Below are positions 34,334 through 43,270 of a stretch of DNA of 64,000 nt, piece after piece (the stretch's first letter is position 1; the number at the start of each line of letters is the position of its first letter). The translations under genes were made by a program, and so were the position numbers. This stretch comes from CAYMUL01 sp964393605 (GTDB lineage Bacteria; Bacteroidota; Ignavibacteria; Ignavibacteriales; Ignavibacteriaceae). The stretch is taken from NCBI GenBank assembly GCA_964393605.1, contig CAYMUL010000017.1, positions 1-64,000 of the forward strand, in the 5' to 3' direction. The notes under the pieces were generated by a model. That model searched no databases, was not told where the DNA came from, and saw nothing but the letters and a program-made list of their open reading frames with translations.

Positions 34334-35798
34334 TCGATAACTGTTCCAAAGTTTTTATTAATTCACGGATGTAAAGATAATCTTTTTGCGAATTCCAATG
34401 CTTCATAAAAACGCTCCTTAAGGTTGTTAGAAATTCATTGTTCGGGTTTGAGTTATTTGGCAACACTTTAGAAACAATATTCGGCGGCAAAACAAATTTT
34501 GATAAAATAAATTTAGGATTCTCCGCTTCTACGGAAAGTTGATTATAAATTTTTATCGTTCGAGAATTTATTTCGGTAACTGATGGATGTTCCGGTTTGA
34601 TGAAAAAACAATTTATGTCAAGATCGGGGTCGTTCAAATTCTGTAGTGAAGTAGATTGAGACACAAGTTCATAAAATTTTTTTGATGCAGAAAATGATTC
34701 ACGAATAATTGCGCCGATGCCTCTATTATTTAGAGGCAGTACTTTATAAGTGAGATAACAAGCCGCCGCCATTGCACCGGGACGCGATCCTTCCAAACTA
34801 AACATCCCGATATTCGGTTTATCTAATTTATGATAAGTGTATGGTGCTGTGTTTAAAATTACTTCTCTCAATTTTTCGCTTTTGTATAAAACCGCGCCTG
34901 CACCGTAAGAAATTAAACCGTGTTTATGAGGATCGATTGTAATTGAATCTGCCTGCTCGATTGATTTTAATTGTCTATACACAAATTCACTTACCGGAAT
35001 TTTATTCTCATGCTTTATAAAATTATTTTTTTTGTCGAGCAACAACGTTCGTGCAAATCCGCCGTATGCGGCATCGATATGAAGATGAAAATTATATCGT
35101 TCGCGTAATTTCAGAATCGATTCAATATCATCAACGCTTCCCGTTCCGGTGGAGCCGAGATTTGCAATTACCATCGATGCTTTTTTCTTTTTAAGATTAT
35201 CTTCGAGTTCGTTTAAGTCTATTCGAAAAAATTTATCGACGGAAATTTCTTTGTAATTTTTTATTCGAAGAATAGAGCAAATTCTTTTTAAAGAATAGTG
35301 TGAGACTTCAGAAAAATAAACCATTCCGTCACTCACCGAAGAATCGCGTACTGCCCAAAGCGCTTCAAGATTTGCAAGCGAACCACCGCTGGATAAATGT
35401 CCCCAGCTATTTTTAAATCCAACCATATTCAACATCATGTCGATGACTTCCATTTCCATTTCGGTTGTAACGGGACCGCCTTCATATGCATGGTTATTGG
35501 GGTTTGACATCATGAAGGTAAGATAGCCGAGAATAGTTGGTATTGCGGGGTCTTTCAACATTTGCGCAGAATACCTCGGATGGAAGTACGGGAGATTTTC
35601 TTTGCTTCGATCTAAAAATTCCAAAAGATGCTTTTTTAATTCATGATGATCAAAATTATTAGGATATAAAGTTGCGTCGTCCGAAAAATTATTTCTTCGC
35701 CATGAGGAGTGGTGTTCGAGAACAAGATCGATCAATTCTTTTAGTGCATCGATGTTTTCCGCTTTCGGTCCGATAAAATTTGAATACAATTTTTCCAT
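34326..35798 (-). CDS. PLP-dependent group II decarboxylase family protein
   Basis: 490 residues. The cofactor lysine is in ITIDPHKHGLISYGAGA; further family marks are FHPRYSAQMLKDPAIPTILG, NHAYEGGPVTTEMEMEVIDM, GHLSSGGSLANLEAL and LHIDAAYGGFA, where the Asp pairs with the PLP nitrogen. Members decarboxylate glutamate, tyrosine, tryptophan, aspartate or diaminobutyrate, and some are aldehyde synthases; the substrate cannot be chosen from motifs alone. The C-terminal part is normal in length. It overlaps the following MlaF-like gene by 8 bp, an odd pairing. Confidence 0.85.
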   Translation of the reverse strand: MEKLYSNFIGPKAENIDALKELIDLVLEHHSSWRRNNFSDDATLYPNNFDHHELKKHLLEFLDRSKENLPYFHPRYSAQMLKDPAIPTILGYLTFMMSNPNNHAYEGGPVTTEMEMEVIDMMLNMVGFKNSWGHLSSGGSLANLEALWAVRDSSVSDGMVYFSEVSHYSLKRICSILRIKNYKEISVDKFFRIDLNELEDNLKKKKASMVIANLGSTGTGSVDDIESILKLRERYNFHLHIDAAYGGFARTLLLDKKNNFIKHENKIPVSEFVYRQLKSIEQADSITIDPHKHGLISYGAGAVLYKSEKLREVILNTAPYTYHKLDKPNIGMFSLEGSRPGAMAAACYLTYKVLPLNNRGIGAIIRESFSASKKFYELVSQSTSLQNLNDPDLDINCFFIKPEHPSVTEINSRTIKIYNQLSVEAENPKFILSKFVLPPNIVSKVLPNNSNPNNEFLTTLRSVFMKHWNSQKDYLYIRELIKTLEQLSND

Positions 35799-35973
35799 AA
35801 AACATTTTTTTTGAAAATTAATTTACGTCCATACGAGAAAATATCTCTCAATAATAAAATATGGAATATTATACCAAACCCTCGACATCTGGCTAAACGA
35901 AAATCAGATATAAGTTTTCTTCTTACGGTTCAGCCAAATGTTCAATAACTTTTGACTAATAAAAGGAAAAGAA

Positions 35974-36198
35974 ATGGAAGAATCATTAAAAAGAATTACA
36001 TTTAATCCCGAACAATGCGGTGGAAGACCGTGTATTCGCGGGCTGAGAATTCGCGTATCCGATATTTTACAACTCTACTCTAACGGATTAAGCACAGAAC
36101 AAATTTTGGATGAGATGCCGGATCTGGTAGCAGATGACTTGAAAGCCGCATTATACTATGCCAGCAAGAAATTAGATTACCCGGTTTTCGCCGCATGA
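35974..36198 (+). CDS. DUF433 domain protein (antitoxin-like)
   Basis: 74 residues: RITFNPEQCGGRPCIRGLRI, then VSDILQLYSNGLSTEQILDEMPDL and DLKAALYYASKKL. This is the complete DUF433 pattern, a small winged-helix-like fold that often sits before a PIN-like DUF5615 gene as the likely antitoxin. AAAAGGAAAAG precedes the start. An overlapping frame (ATGA) follows but is only a short remnant, so the toxin seems lost. Confidence 0.85.
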   Translation: MEESLKRITFNPEQCGGRPCIRGLRIRVSDILQLYSNGLSTEQILDEMPDLVADDLKAALYYASKKLDYPVFAA

Positions 36199-36266
36199 AA
36201 TTGTGGATTGATATTAACTCGATTACACATCGACAGAAAAAATTATTCAGATTAGAATGGCGATGA
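36195..36266 (+). pseudogene. Remnant of the DUF433 partner (PIN-like)
   Basis: The ATG overlaps the DUF433 stop (ATGA). The frame starts MKLWIDINS, similar to the opening of DUF5615 PIN-like proteins (MK-hydrophobic-hydrophobic-D), but changes at once to unrelated sequence and stops after 23 codons. Most of the expected ~110-residue partner is missing from the next 80 bases before the following gene. The call rests on position and the first few residues only. Confidence 0.4.
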
Positions 36267-36348
36267 ATGAAAATTATCGATTATAGGAATTTGTATATTT
36301 TCCTATTTTCGTATATTCGCAGTGCGAATGATTAAAATGATTAATTAA

Positions 36349-36564
36349 ATGGCAACAAAAAAGAAAAACAGAGAACGGCAAATCGGCAAATCGGCTGAGG
36401 TAAAAAAAAATTTAATAGACCCGCGTTATAAAAGTCTTGTTTCTACAATAATAATATTGATTATCATGATCATCTTTTTTATTGTGAACAACACCCGCAC
36501 AGAACCGGAGAGTGGTCCATATCCGCCTTTCTATGATAAATCCCAAAATAATTCCGTTAAATAA
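36349..36564 (+). CDS. Small single-pass membrane protein
   Basis: 71 residues: a lysine-rich cytoplasmic head (KKKNRERQIGKSAEVKKN), one strong membrane helix (SLVSTIIILIIMIIFFIVNN) and a short outside tail with PESGPYPPFYDK. It sits 51 bp before a TlpA-like lipoprotein gene on the same strand, so the two may be co-transcribed. No family was recognised; similar small basic membrane proteins are common beside redox genes. Confidence 0.55.
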   Translation: MATKKKNRERQIGKSAEVKKNLIDPRYKSLVSTIIILIIMIIFFIVNNTRTEPESGPYPPFYDKSQNNSVK

Positions 36565-36615
36565 TTTAAAACCAAAGGGGCTATGATGCATCTTAATAAC
36601 CAAAAAAGGAATAAC

Positions 36616-37149
36616 ATGAAAAAGTATTTAATCTCAACTTTTATTCTTCTCTTTTCGCTAATCACATTTGCATGCGAACAGAAACCGGAATATGATGATA
36701 AAACTATTAACGATCTTGTACTTGCCGCTGACGGAAAAAAAGCTCCCGACTTCACACTTGTTGATACAAAAGGAAATAAAGTAAGTTTAGCCGACTATAA
36801 AGGAAAAATTGTTATCGTTGATTTTTGGGCGACGTGGTGTGGTCCTTGCAGAAGAGGCGTTCCCGATCTCGTTGCAATTCAAAAAGATTACAAAGGTAAA
36901 GTTGTAGTCATCGGCATCTCGCTCGATCAGGAGACAAAAGATGATATTTTACCTTTCATGGAAGCGTTTGAGATAAATTATCCGATTGTTTATGGGACAC
37001 AAAAAGTTACGGTTGACTACGGCGGAGTTTCTGCAATTCCTACTTCATTTGTTATCGATCAGAATGGCAATATTGTCGATAAACATGTCGGACTTGTTAG
37101 TAAAACAACATACACAAAAGTAATTGATAAGCTGTTAAAGAAAAGTTAA
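36616..37149 (+). CDS. TlpA-like thioredoxin-fold lipoprotein
   Basis: 177 residues from the ATG at 36616, preceded by AAAAAGGAAT; the upstream in-frame ATG at 36583 would spoil the signal. Lipoprotein signal (LFSLITFAC, lipid Cys about 20), then a TlpA/ResA-type thioredoxin domain: APDFTLVDTKGNKVSLADYK, VDFWATWCGPCRRG with the redox CxxC, and AIPTSFVIDQNG with the cis-Pro. It should reduce disulfides, for example in apocytochromes, outside the cytoplasm. A terminator follows. Confidence 0.88.
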   Translation: MKKYLISTFILLFSLITFACEQKPEYDDKTINDLVLAADGKKAPDFTLVDTKGNKVSLADYKGKIVIVDFWATWCGPCRRGVPDLVAIQKDYKGKVVVIGISLDQETKDDILPFMEAFEINYPIVYGTQKVTVDYGGVSAIPTSFVIDQNGNIVDKHVGLVSKTTYTKVIDKLLKKS

Positions 37150-37172
37150 TCACTCAAAGATATTTTTAATGA

Positions 37173-37199
37173 AAGCGGATGCAAGTCCGCTTTTTTATT
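37173..37199 (+). terminator. Intrinsic terminator after the TlpA-like gene
   Basis: Arms AAGCGGA (37173-37179) and TCCGCTT (37186-37192) with a 6-base loop, followed by a T run to 37199. It overlaps the stop codon of the convergent DUF4922 gene. Confidence 0.85.
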
Positions 37200-38142
37200 T
37201 TAAATGATTTTGAAGTGAAAGTAGTTTTTCTCGAGAGATAAAAACTTCATTAAAAATCATTTTCAAATTCTCATCCGAAATTTTAATAAAATCCTCTTCG
37301 CGCGGAAGAATGCACACACCGCCAACATCAACAGATGCGGGGCTGAGAAGAATTTTATCGCTTCCTTCCGAAAAATATATTTGCGGGCGATGCTTCTCTC
37401 TCATAAATACAGTGAGTTGATATTTTTTTTCAACTTCGCTGTAGTTGCAAAGAATGTTCATCATCGGTTCTTCATTGCTAGCTGAAATGGATGTGAGGAA
37501 ATTATTAAACACTGTTGCAAGTTCAGATTCATCGTCAAACTCAAAAAGAAAATATTTTCTTAAAGCATCATCAATCACAAAGATTGAGCCGCTATTTTTT
37601 GTAATTGTAAATAAGGGAGAAGATTTTCTCATCGCGAGTTCTTTTTCAATCGTCATAAAATTTTTTGTACCGGCTTGAAAATGAAGATGATCGGGAGCAG
37701 AAGCACCGCACTTCGGACCGTTATAAAAAATAGTGCAATATCCGCTCAAAAGTTTTGCGATGGAAAGTAAGTCCCGAATACTGCTATCAATTTTCTGTGG
37801 CTGATGTTTTTTGTGCGAGATTGTAAAATGATCAGGGAAAATTGGGAAGGGATTGACGAGCAAATAATAATTACCAATTTCAATTTCTTCCTGCTGTGCG
37901 GGGCGATTTTCTTTGCAGAGAAAACATTTTCGTTCCATCACCGAAGCCGCATCAACTTTGGCTGAAGTCGATGTCATCCTTCCTGAATTCCATTGAACTT
38001 TTATTTCATTACCGGAAATATTAAATGATTTAACTTTTACTTGCTCGAGAGATTCGTATCCGCGTTTGCAATCAACCCAATTTATTTTTTGGCGGGAAAG
38101 AAGTTCCTTCGCCTCAAGAACTAAAGAATCTGTTTGAATCAA
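37195..38142 (-). CDS. DUF4922 protein (HIT-like nucleotidyl transferase/phosphorylase)
   Basis: 315 residues with the histidine-triad-like site CGASAPDHLHFQAG (H-x-H-x-Q), preceded by LLVNPFPIFPDHFTISHKKH as in GalT/HIT-superfamily enzymes. A CxxC (CFLC) may bind a metal. DUF4922 proteins of Bacteroidota resemble the GDP-hexose phosphorylases. Its start overlaps the end of the glycosyltransferase gene by 4 bp, so the two should work together, perhaps in recycling or salvage of a nucleotide sugar. The exact reaction is not known to me. Confidence 0.78.
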   Translation of the reverse strand: MIQTDSLVLEAKELLSRQKINWVDCKRGYESLEQVKVKSFNISGNEIKVQWNSGRMTSTSAKVDAASVMERKCFLCKENRPAQQEEIEIGNYYLLVNPFPIFPDHFTISHKKHQPQKIDSSIRDLLSIAKLLSGYCTIFYNGPKCGASAPDHLHFQAGTKNFMTIEKELAMRKSSPLFTITKNSGSIFVIDDALRKYFLFEFDDESELATVFNNFLTSISASNEEPMMNILCNYSEVEKKYQLTVFMREKHRPQIYFSEGSDKILLSPASVDVGGVCILPREEDFIKISDENLKMIFNEVFISREKLLSLQNHLK

Positions 38143-39605
38143 TTTTTGTTTTCTTTGTTCTGTTTAATTCTTGCGAGCAATTCGAATGTTCTTATTTTAT
38201 CTTTGTAAAAATTATGGTTGTTCTGTTGTTGAATATTCAATGCGGCATCCGAATTTCCATCCCATCTTCGGCAGAGATAAATCGGTTCGTAAATTCTTCC
38301 GATTTGATAATTGCGCGAGATAGCAAGCCCGACTGCATAATCTTCGCCGTAGCTTACATTCGGAATTTTTATCTGTCGAAGAACCGGTGTATAAAATGCG
38401 CGCGGTGCTCCAAGTCCGTTGATTCGAAGCGCGTTATTTCTGCCGTTGTCGGGTGTCCATTCTTTGTGATCGATTATTCCCGGAGGAATTTCTTCGAGTT
38501 GAAAGTTTGTCATTTGATAACTTCCGATAACCATCGCGCATTTTTGTTTATGAAATTCATCAACAATTTTTTGCAGAGTTGTTTCATCTTTGTACATATC
38601 GTCGCTATCGAGTTGGCATGCAAATTTTCCGCATTGTGAAGAGAAGAGTGCTTCATTCCAGCAACCGCCAATTCCTAAATCTTTTCTATTAGGAATGATG
38701 TGTACGATACGCGCATCATTAGTTGCTTTTTGCTTTATCAATTCAGTTGTGCCATCATCAGAATAATTATCAACTATAATCAAATTGAAATTAAAATTTG
38801 TTTTCTGTTTTAGAACGGAGTCAATCGCATCGCCGATAGTCTTCACACGATTTTTTACCGGAATTATTACCGATGCTTCATTTTCAAATTCGGAATTGAA
38901 ATCGCACGATGAAAAATTGGGTGATAAGTACCCGCCGATATCTTTCAAATGTTGAGTTACTGCAAGTTCCATTTCAATTTGCACCGAACGATTTTTCGGA
39001 TCGACATAATCAAAAAGTTTTTCACCACTCTTGCGCGAGTCAGATTCTACAATGGTGTAAAGCATCTCACCGATTCTTTGCACATAAAATTTTTGAGAAG
39101 TTTTGAGACGCAAATTGTAAAGCCCGGCGTACTTGTATTCAGAAATATCCTGCGAAGCGAAATCAATGGCTTCCTTTTTGAAAAGAAGAAGATAACCGAA
39201 ATTAAAATCATCTCGCAAACTTCCCCATTGATAATCGATTACGGGATGTGAACTTCTTTTTCCTTCTTTCAATTCGGCGTAATCAGAATAAACCAAACCT
39301 GCGGAAGTCATCTCCGCAACATCAACAAATCTTTCTAATGCGAATTGGGCAAGATTAATTTCCGTTTCCTGCTTTAAAATTAAAACGTAGGGCGAATTAT
39401 TCATTCGCGAGATTTGTTTTATCGAATTCGCTCCAAACAGATCGTTCACAAAAATCAATTCTGTTCCATCAATCGGCTTCGCATTTTTATTTGTTGAAAG
39501 AAGAATAATTTTCTCAACCAGATTCGATTGTGAAAATTCATTTACTGTGTTTTTAAATTCATTAGAACCGCTGTATGGAATTACGATTGTAATTTTCTTC
39601 GACAA
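38139..39605 (-). CDS. Glycosyltransferase family 2 protein, two GT-A-like halves
   Basis: 488 residues. The second half (from about residue 235) is a standard GT2 domain: ASVIIPVKNRVKTIGDAIDS, LIIVDNYSDDGTTEL and FACQLDSDDMY, the last with the metal-binding DxD. The first half also opens like a GT2 fold (KITIVIPYSGSNEFKNTVNE) but shows no clear DxD, so it may be a degenerate copy or a scaffold. A C-terminal stretch includes GAPRAFYTPVLRQI. No membrane helix is evident. First gene of the pair with DUF4922; acceptor and sugar are unknown. Confidence 0.83.
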   Translation of the reverse strand: MSKKITIVIPYSGSNEFKNTVNEFSQSNLVEKIILLSTNKNAKPIDGTELIFVNDLFGANSIKQISRMNNSPYVLILKQETEINLAQFALERFVDVAEMTSAGLVYSDYAELKEGKRSSHPVIDYQWGSLRDDFNFGYLLLFKKEAIDFASQDISEYKYAGLYNLRLKTSQKFYVQRIGEMLYTIVESDSRKSGEKLFDYVDPKNRSVQIEMELAVTQHLKDIGGYLSPNFSSCDFNSEFENEASVIIPVKNRVKTIGDAIDSVLKQKTNFNFNLIIVDNYSDDGTTELIKQKATNDARIVHIIPNRKDLGIGGCWNEALFSSQCGKFACQLDSDDMYKDETTLQKIVDEFHKQKCAMVIGSYQMTNFQLEEIPPGIIDHKEWTPDNGRNNALRINGLGAPRAFYTPVLRQIKIPNVSYGEDYAVGLAISRNYQIGRIYEPIYLCRRWDGNSDAALNIQQQNNHNFYKDKIRTFELLARIKQNKENKN

Positions 39606-39776
39606 AGTTTTCCTCCGAAAAATTTTATTAGTTTAAAGTGTTGATGTTAAAGGGAAATGATAGCCCGTGTGGATAGTATTGAACAATCAAATAAATCCGT
39701 ATTAATTTGTTTTTGTATCTATTAAATTGAAAATGAAAATTATCAAATTGTACCTATTAATATAAAGAAAAGAGAT

Positions 39777-40139
39777 ATGAATACTACGATTATACTTTTA
39801 GTATTGGGCTTAGCCGCGGGATTGTTGAGCGGTTTTTTAGGAATCGGCGGAGGCATCATTGTTATTCCCGCGCTTGTGTTTTTTCTCGGATATAGCCAAC
39901 AAATGGCGCAGGGAACTTCTCTCGCTTTTTTACTTCCACCTATCGGTGTGCTTGCTGTTTATAATTATTATAAAGCAGGACAAGTTGACTTAAAAGCGGC
40001 GGCAATCATGTGCATAACTTTTATAATCGGAAGTTATTTTTCTTCGCTGACGGCAACTCAAATTCCCGAACAAGTTTTAAAGAAAGCATTCGCCGTTTTT
40101 CTACTCGCTTATTCTATAAAACTTTTTTTTGAAAAATAG
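39777..40139 (+). CDS. Small TauE/SafE-family (TSUP) membrane protein
   Basis: 120 residues with about four membrane helices. LGLAAGLLSGFLGIGGGIIV and YSQQMAQGTSLAFLLPPIG are the conserved motifs of the first half of TauE/SafE transporters, a family exporting sulfite, sulfoacetate or other organic anions. It is half of the usual ~250 residues; half-length forms exist and probably dimerise. It precedes a TPR gene by 34 bp on the same strand. No clear link between the two is seen. Confidence 0.8.
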   Translation: MNTTIILLVLGLAAGLLSGFLGIGGGIIVIPALVFFLGYSQQMAQGTSLAFLLPPIGVLAVYNYYKAGQVDLKAAAIMCITFIIGSYFSSLTATQIPEQVLKKAFAVFLLAYSIKLFFEK

Positions 40140-40173
40140 AATCCACTTCTGAATTGAATCGTCAAATTAATCG

Positions 40174-42009
40174 ATGAAAAAATTTTATATCCTTTCTTTT
40201 TTTTGCTTTGTTGCAGTTTTGCATTCGCAAACGATTGATGTTAATAATCAAATCATGCTTGCGCAAAGTTTTGAGAGTGCCGGCGAATATCAAAAAGCTA
40301 AAACTATTTATGAAGAAATTTACAGACGCATGCCCGATAATCCCGTTGTTTATCAAGCACTGAATAACGTCTACCTGCAATTAAAAGAATATGCGTTTTC
40401 GGAAAATCTTTTAAAAGAAAGAATTACCGCCTCCCCTTCGGATGTTAATCTTTTCGGATTGCTCGGAAAAACTTTATATCTCAGCGGCAGAGAAGATCAA
40501 ACTTTTGCATTGTGGAAAAGTTTTTTGAAAGCACATTCTTCTAATCAACACTACTATAAGATTTTGGCTAACTATGCTCTGGAAGTAAGGAATTTCGATT
40601 ATGCTTTGGAGTTCTTAAAAGATGGAAAAAAACTTTTTCCCGATCCGCGCATTTTTTCATACGATCTCGCGAACCTTTACTCTATCATGATGCAATACAA
40701 AGAGGCGGCAAAGGAGTTTGCCGAAATTCTCATAGTTGATCCGAATCAAGTGCGTGGAATTGAATCGCGTCTGCTTCAATATTCTTCCAAACCGGAAATG
40801 CTCGAAGCGTCAATCGATGTGTTTACAAATTATGATTTCAAAACTAATTTTGCCTTTGCATATATTTTAATGCAGTTGGAATTCCTGAACAAAAATTATT
40901 CGAAAGCTTTTGAGTATGGAAAGATAATTGATGCGCAACAGAAAAACGGAGTTGAACTTTTCACGCTCGCATCAAAAATATTTTCGGCAAAGAATTACTC
41001 TGTCGCGTCAGCGATTTATAAATATTTATTGGAAGAACATTCCGCTTCTCCTTTTGTAGCGAATGTTAAATATGGTTTGGCAAAAACTCTGGAAGCTGAA
41101 AAGAATGAAGAATTCGAAAAACAAATTCCCGAATGGAAGGAATACTTCGTTTCGCCAAAAGTTGACGAAAGTCAATATTCATCGGTGTTTGAAGCATATA
41201 GCGAATTAACAAAATCTTTTCCGAGCAGCGATGTTTCACTTGACGCTGAATTGAACAAAACTAAAATTTATTACGAAAAAATAAAAGACTTCGAAAGAGC
41301 AAATCATCTTGCCGATGGGATAATTTCTAAATATCCGTTGAGTAATCAGGCAATTGCCGCAACGCTCGTCAAATCGGAAATTTTCGTTAAGAAGGGCGTT
41401 TTTAATAATGCATCGATTTTACTCGAACAAATTATCGATTCCCCAAGAACGAATGATGAACAAAAACAAGAAGCAAATTTTTTATTGATGAACATCTTTT
41501 TCTTTAAAGGTGATTTTGAAACCGCAAAAAATTATTCTTCGATGTTGACGAACGAATTGACTAACGACAGAGCTAATGACGCCATTTCATTTCTGCTTCT
41601 CGCGAACACGAAAATGAATGACTCGCTCGCGTTAATTAAATATGGAATCGCATCACAAAAAATATTTTCTGAAAATTATCTTGCCGCAATAGAAATACTG
41701 CGCGAACTTATCAACCTGCAAACCTCACTTCCTCTTCAGCAGTTGAGTAAAATAAAATTGGCGCATGCATTAACGGCAGTTGACGATTATTTCGGTGCAA
41801 TAAAAATAGTTGGTTCCATTTTGACTGATAAAATGAATATCTATTCCGACGAAGCATTATATTTGCAAGGAAAAATTTACTTATTCGGAATAAAGGATTC
41901 TGCCAAAGCAAAAAAATCATTCGAACAATTGCTTGTCGATTTTCCTAACTCAATTTTTTCCGATGAAGTAAGAGAAATATTGAAATCACTACGAACAGCA
42001 CAGAGTTAA
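40174..42009 (+). CDS. TPR-repeat exported protein
   Basis: 611 residues: signal peptide (MKKFYILSFFCFVAVLHSQ) and helical tetratricopeptide repeats through most of the length (for example SAGEYQKAKTIYEEIYRRMP, YAFSENLLKERI, YSKAFEYGKIIDA and the C-terminal DSAKAKKSFEQLLVDFPNS, the last typical of the BamD/YbgF type). Likely a periplasmic scaffold. It ends 1 bp before the ATG of clpX, so the two genes are strongly coupled in translation; a direct role with ClpX is not possible if the protein is exported. Confidence 0.83.
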   Translation: MKKFYILSFFCFVAVLHSQTIDVNNQIMLAQSFESAGEYQKAKTIYEEIYRRMPDNPVVYQALNNVYLQLKEYAFSENLLKERITASPSDVNLFGLLGKTLYLSGREDQTFALWKSFLKAHSSNQHYYKILANYALEVRNFDYALEFLKDGKKLFPDPRIFSYDLANLYSIMMQYKEAAKEFAEILIVDPNQVRGIESRLLQYSSKPEMLEASIDVFTNYDFKTNFAFAYILMQLEFLNKNYSKAFEYGKIIDAQQKNGVELFTLASKIFSAKNYSVASAIYKYLLEEHSASPFVANVKYGLAKTLEAEKNEEFEKQIPEWKEYFVSPKVDESQYSSVFEAYSELTKSFPSSDVSLDAELNKTKIYYEKIKDFERANHLADGIISKYPLSNQAIAATLVKSEIFVKKGVFNNASILLEQIIDSPRTNDEQKQEANFLLMNIFFFKGDFETAKNYSSMLTNELTNDRANDAISFLLLANTKMNDSLALIKYGIASQKIFSENYLAAIEILRELINLQTSLPLQQLSKIKLAHALTAVDDYFGAIKIVGSILTDKMNIYSDEALYLQGKIYLFGIKDSAKAKKSFEQLLVDFPNSIFSDEVREILKSLRTAQS

Positions 42010-42010
42010 T

Positions 42011-43264
42011 ATGTCAAAGAAAAATTCTAAAAATGTAAAATGCTCATTCTGCGGAAGAGATTCTTCCGAAGTTTTAAGTTTAATTGCCGGACCAAATGTT
42101 TATATCTGCGATGTTTGCGTTACAAGTAGCGTCGATATTCTTAAAAGCAATCTCGCCGCGTACACAGCAACAAAGCCGCGCAAAGCCGATTCGCTCACGC
42201 CTCAATCCATCAAAAATACTTTGGATGAGCATGTTATCGGGCAGGAATATGCGAAGAAAATATTATCCGTCGCAGTTTATAATCATTATAAAAGAATTAA
42301 TTCTCATCCTCATTTTCTTGGGTTTGATGATGTTGAAATTGAAAAAAGCAATGTACTGTTAATTGGTCCGACAGGCACGGGAAAAACTTTGCTGGCACAA
42401 ACACTCTCTAAAATTTTAGATGTACCTTTTGCGATAGCCGATGCAACAACAATTACCGAAGCCGGTTATGTAGGCGATGATGTTGAGACCGTGCTCGTTC
42501 ATCTTTTGCAATCTGCTGATTACAATTTAGAGAAAGCACAAAAAGGAATTGTGTATATCGATGAGATCGATAAAATTGGAAGAAAGAGTGACAGCCCCTC
42601 AATAACCCGCGATGTTTCAGGAGAAGGCGTTCAGCAAGCTCTACTTAAAATATTAGAAGGAACAATTGCAGGAGTGCCTCCCAAAGGGGGAAGAAAACAT
42701 CCCGAACAAAATTTAATTAATGTGAATACAAAAAATATTTTGTTCATTGTCGGCGGTGCCTTTGAAGGAATTGATAAGGTTGTAGCCACACGCATCAATA
42801 AAAACAAAATGGGGTTCGGTTCTGATTTGAATGACAAATATAATTTAACGGACGACGAACTCGTGCAAATGGTACAACCCGAAGACTTGCTTCGTTTCGG
42901 ATTGATACCGGAATTGATTGGTAGAATTCCGGTGATTGCGCCGATGCATTCGCTAGATGAAGCCGCACTTAAAAGTATACTAACAAAACCGAAGAATGCA
43001 ATTCTTAAACAATACAAAAAACTTTTTGCGATGGAAGGAGTAGAACTTGAATTCGATCCGTTCGCGCTTGATGCATTTGTAAAGAAAGCAATCGAAAGAA
43101 AAACCGGTGCACGCGCACTTCGTTCTATTGTTGAGGAATGTATGCTCGATATTATGTTCGATCTCCCTGAAAAATCAAACATCGGAAAATGTATTATTAC
43201 CGGGGATGTTGTCGAGAAGAAATCGGAGCCGATATTCATCGAATCAGAAAAAAAATCAGCTTAA
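42011..43264 (+). CDS. clpX: ATP-dependent protease ATP-binding subunit ClpX
   Basis: 417 residues. N-terminal zinc finger CSFCGRDSSEVLS...CDVC with four Cys for substrate choice, Walker A GPTGTGKT, pore loop GYVGDD, Walker B YIDEIDKIG, and the sensor region GLIPELIGRIPV. It unfolds tagged or damaged proteins for the ClpP peptidase. clpP is not next to it, unlike in many bacteria. It follows a TPR gene by 1 bp and precedes the amidotransferase-like gene by 6 bp. Length and all motifs are normal. Confidence 0.97.
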   Translation: MSKKNSKNVKCSFCGRDSSEVLSLIAGPNVYICDVCVTSSVDILKSNLAAYTATKPRKADSLTPQSIKNTLDEHVIGQEYAKKILSVAVYNHYKRINSHPHFLGFDDVEIEKSNVLLIGPTGTGKTLLAQTLSKILDVPFAIADATTITEAGYVGDDVETVLVHLLQSADYNLEKAQKGIVYIDEIDKIGRKSDSPSITRDVSGEGVQQALLKILEGTIAGVPPKGGRKHPEQNLINVNTKNILFIVGGAFEGIDKVVATRINKNKMGFGSDLNDKYNLTDDELVQMVQPEDLLRFGLIPELIGRIPVIAPMHSLDEAALKSILTKPKNAILKQYKKLFAMEGVELEFDPFALDAFVKKAIERKTGARALRSIVEECMLDIMFDLPEKSNIGKCIITGDVVEKKSEPIFIESEKKSA

Positions 43265-43270
43265 AATAAA

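Noticed and set aside
42631..43239. A 202-codon open frame on the minus strand inside clpX
   Set aside because: It is antisense to a certain gene, is serine- and proline-rich as shadows often are, and has no start signal.
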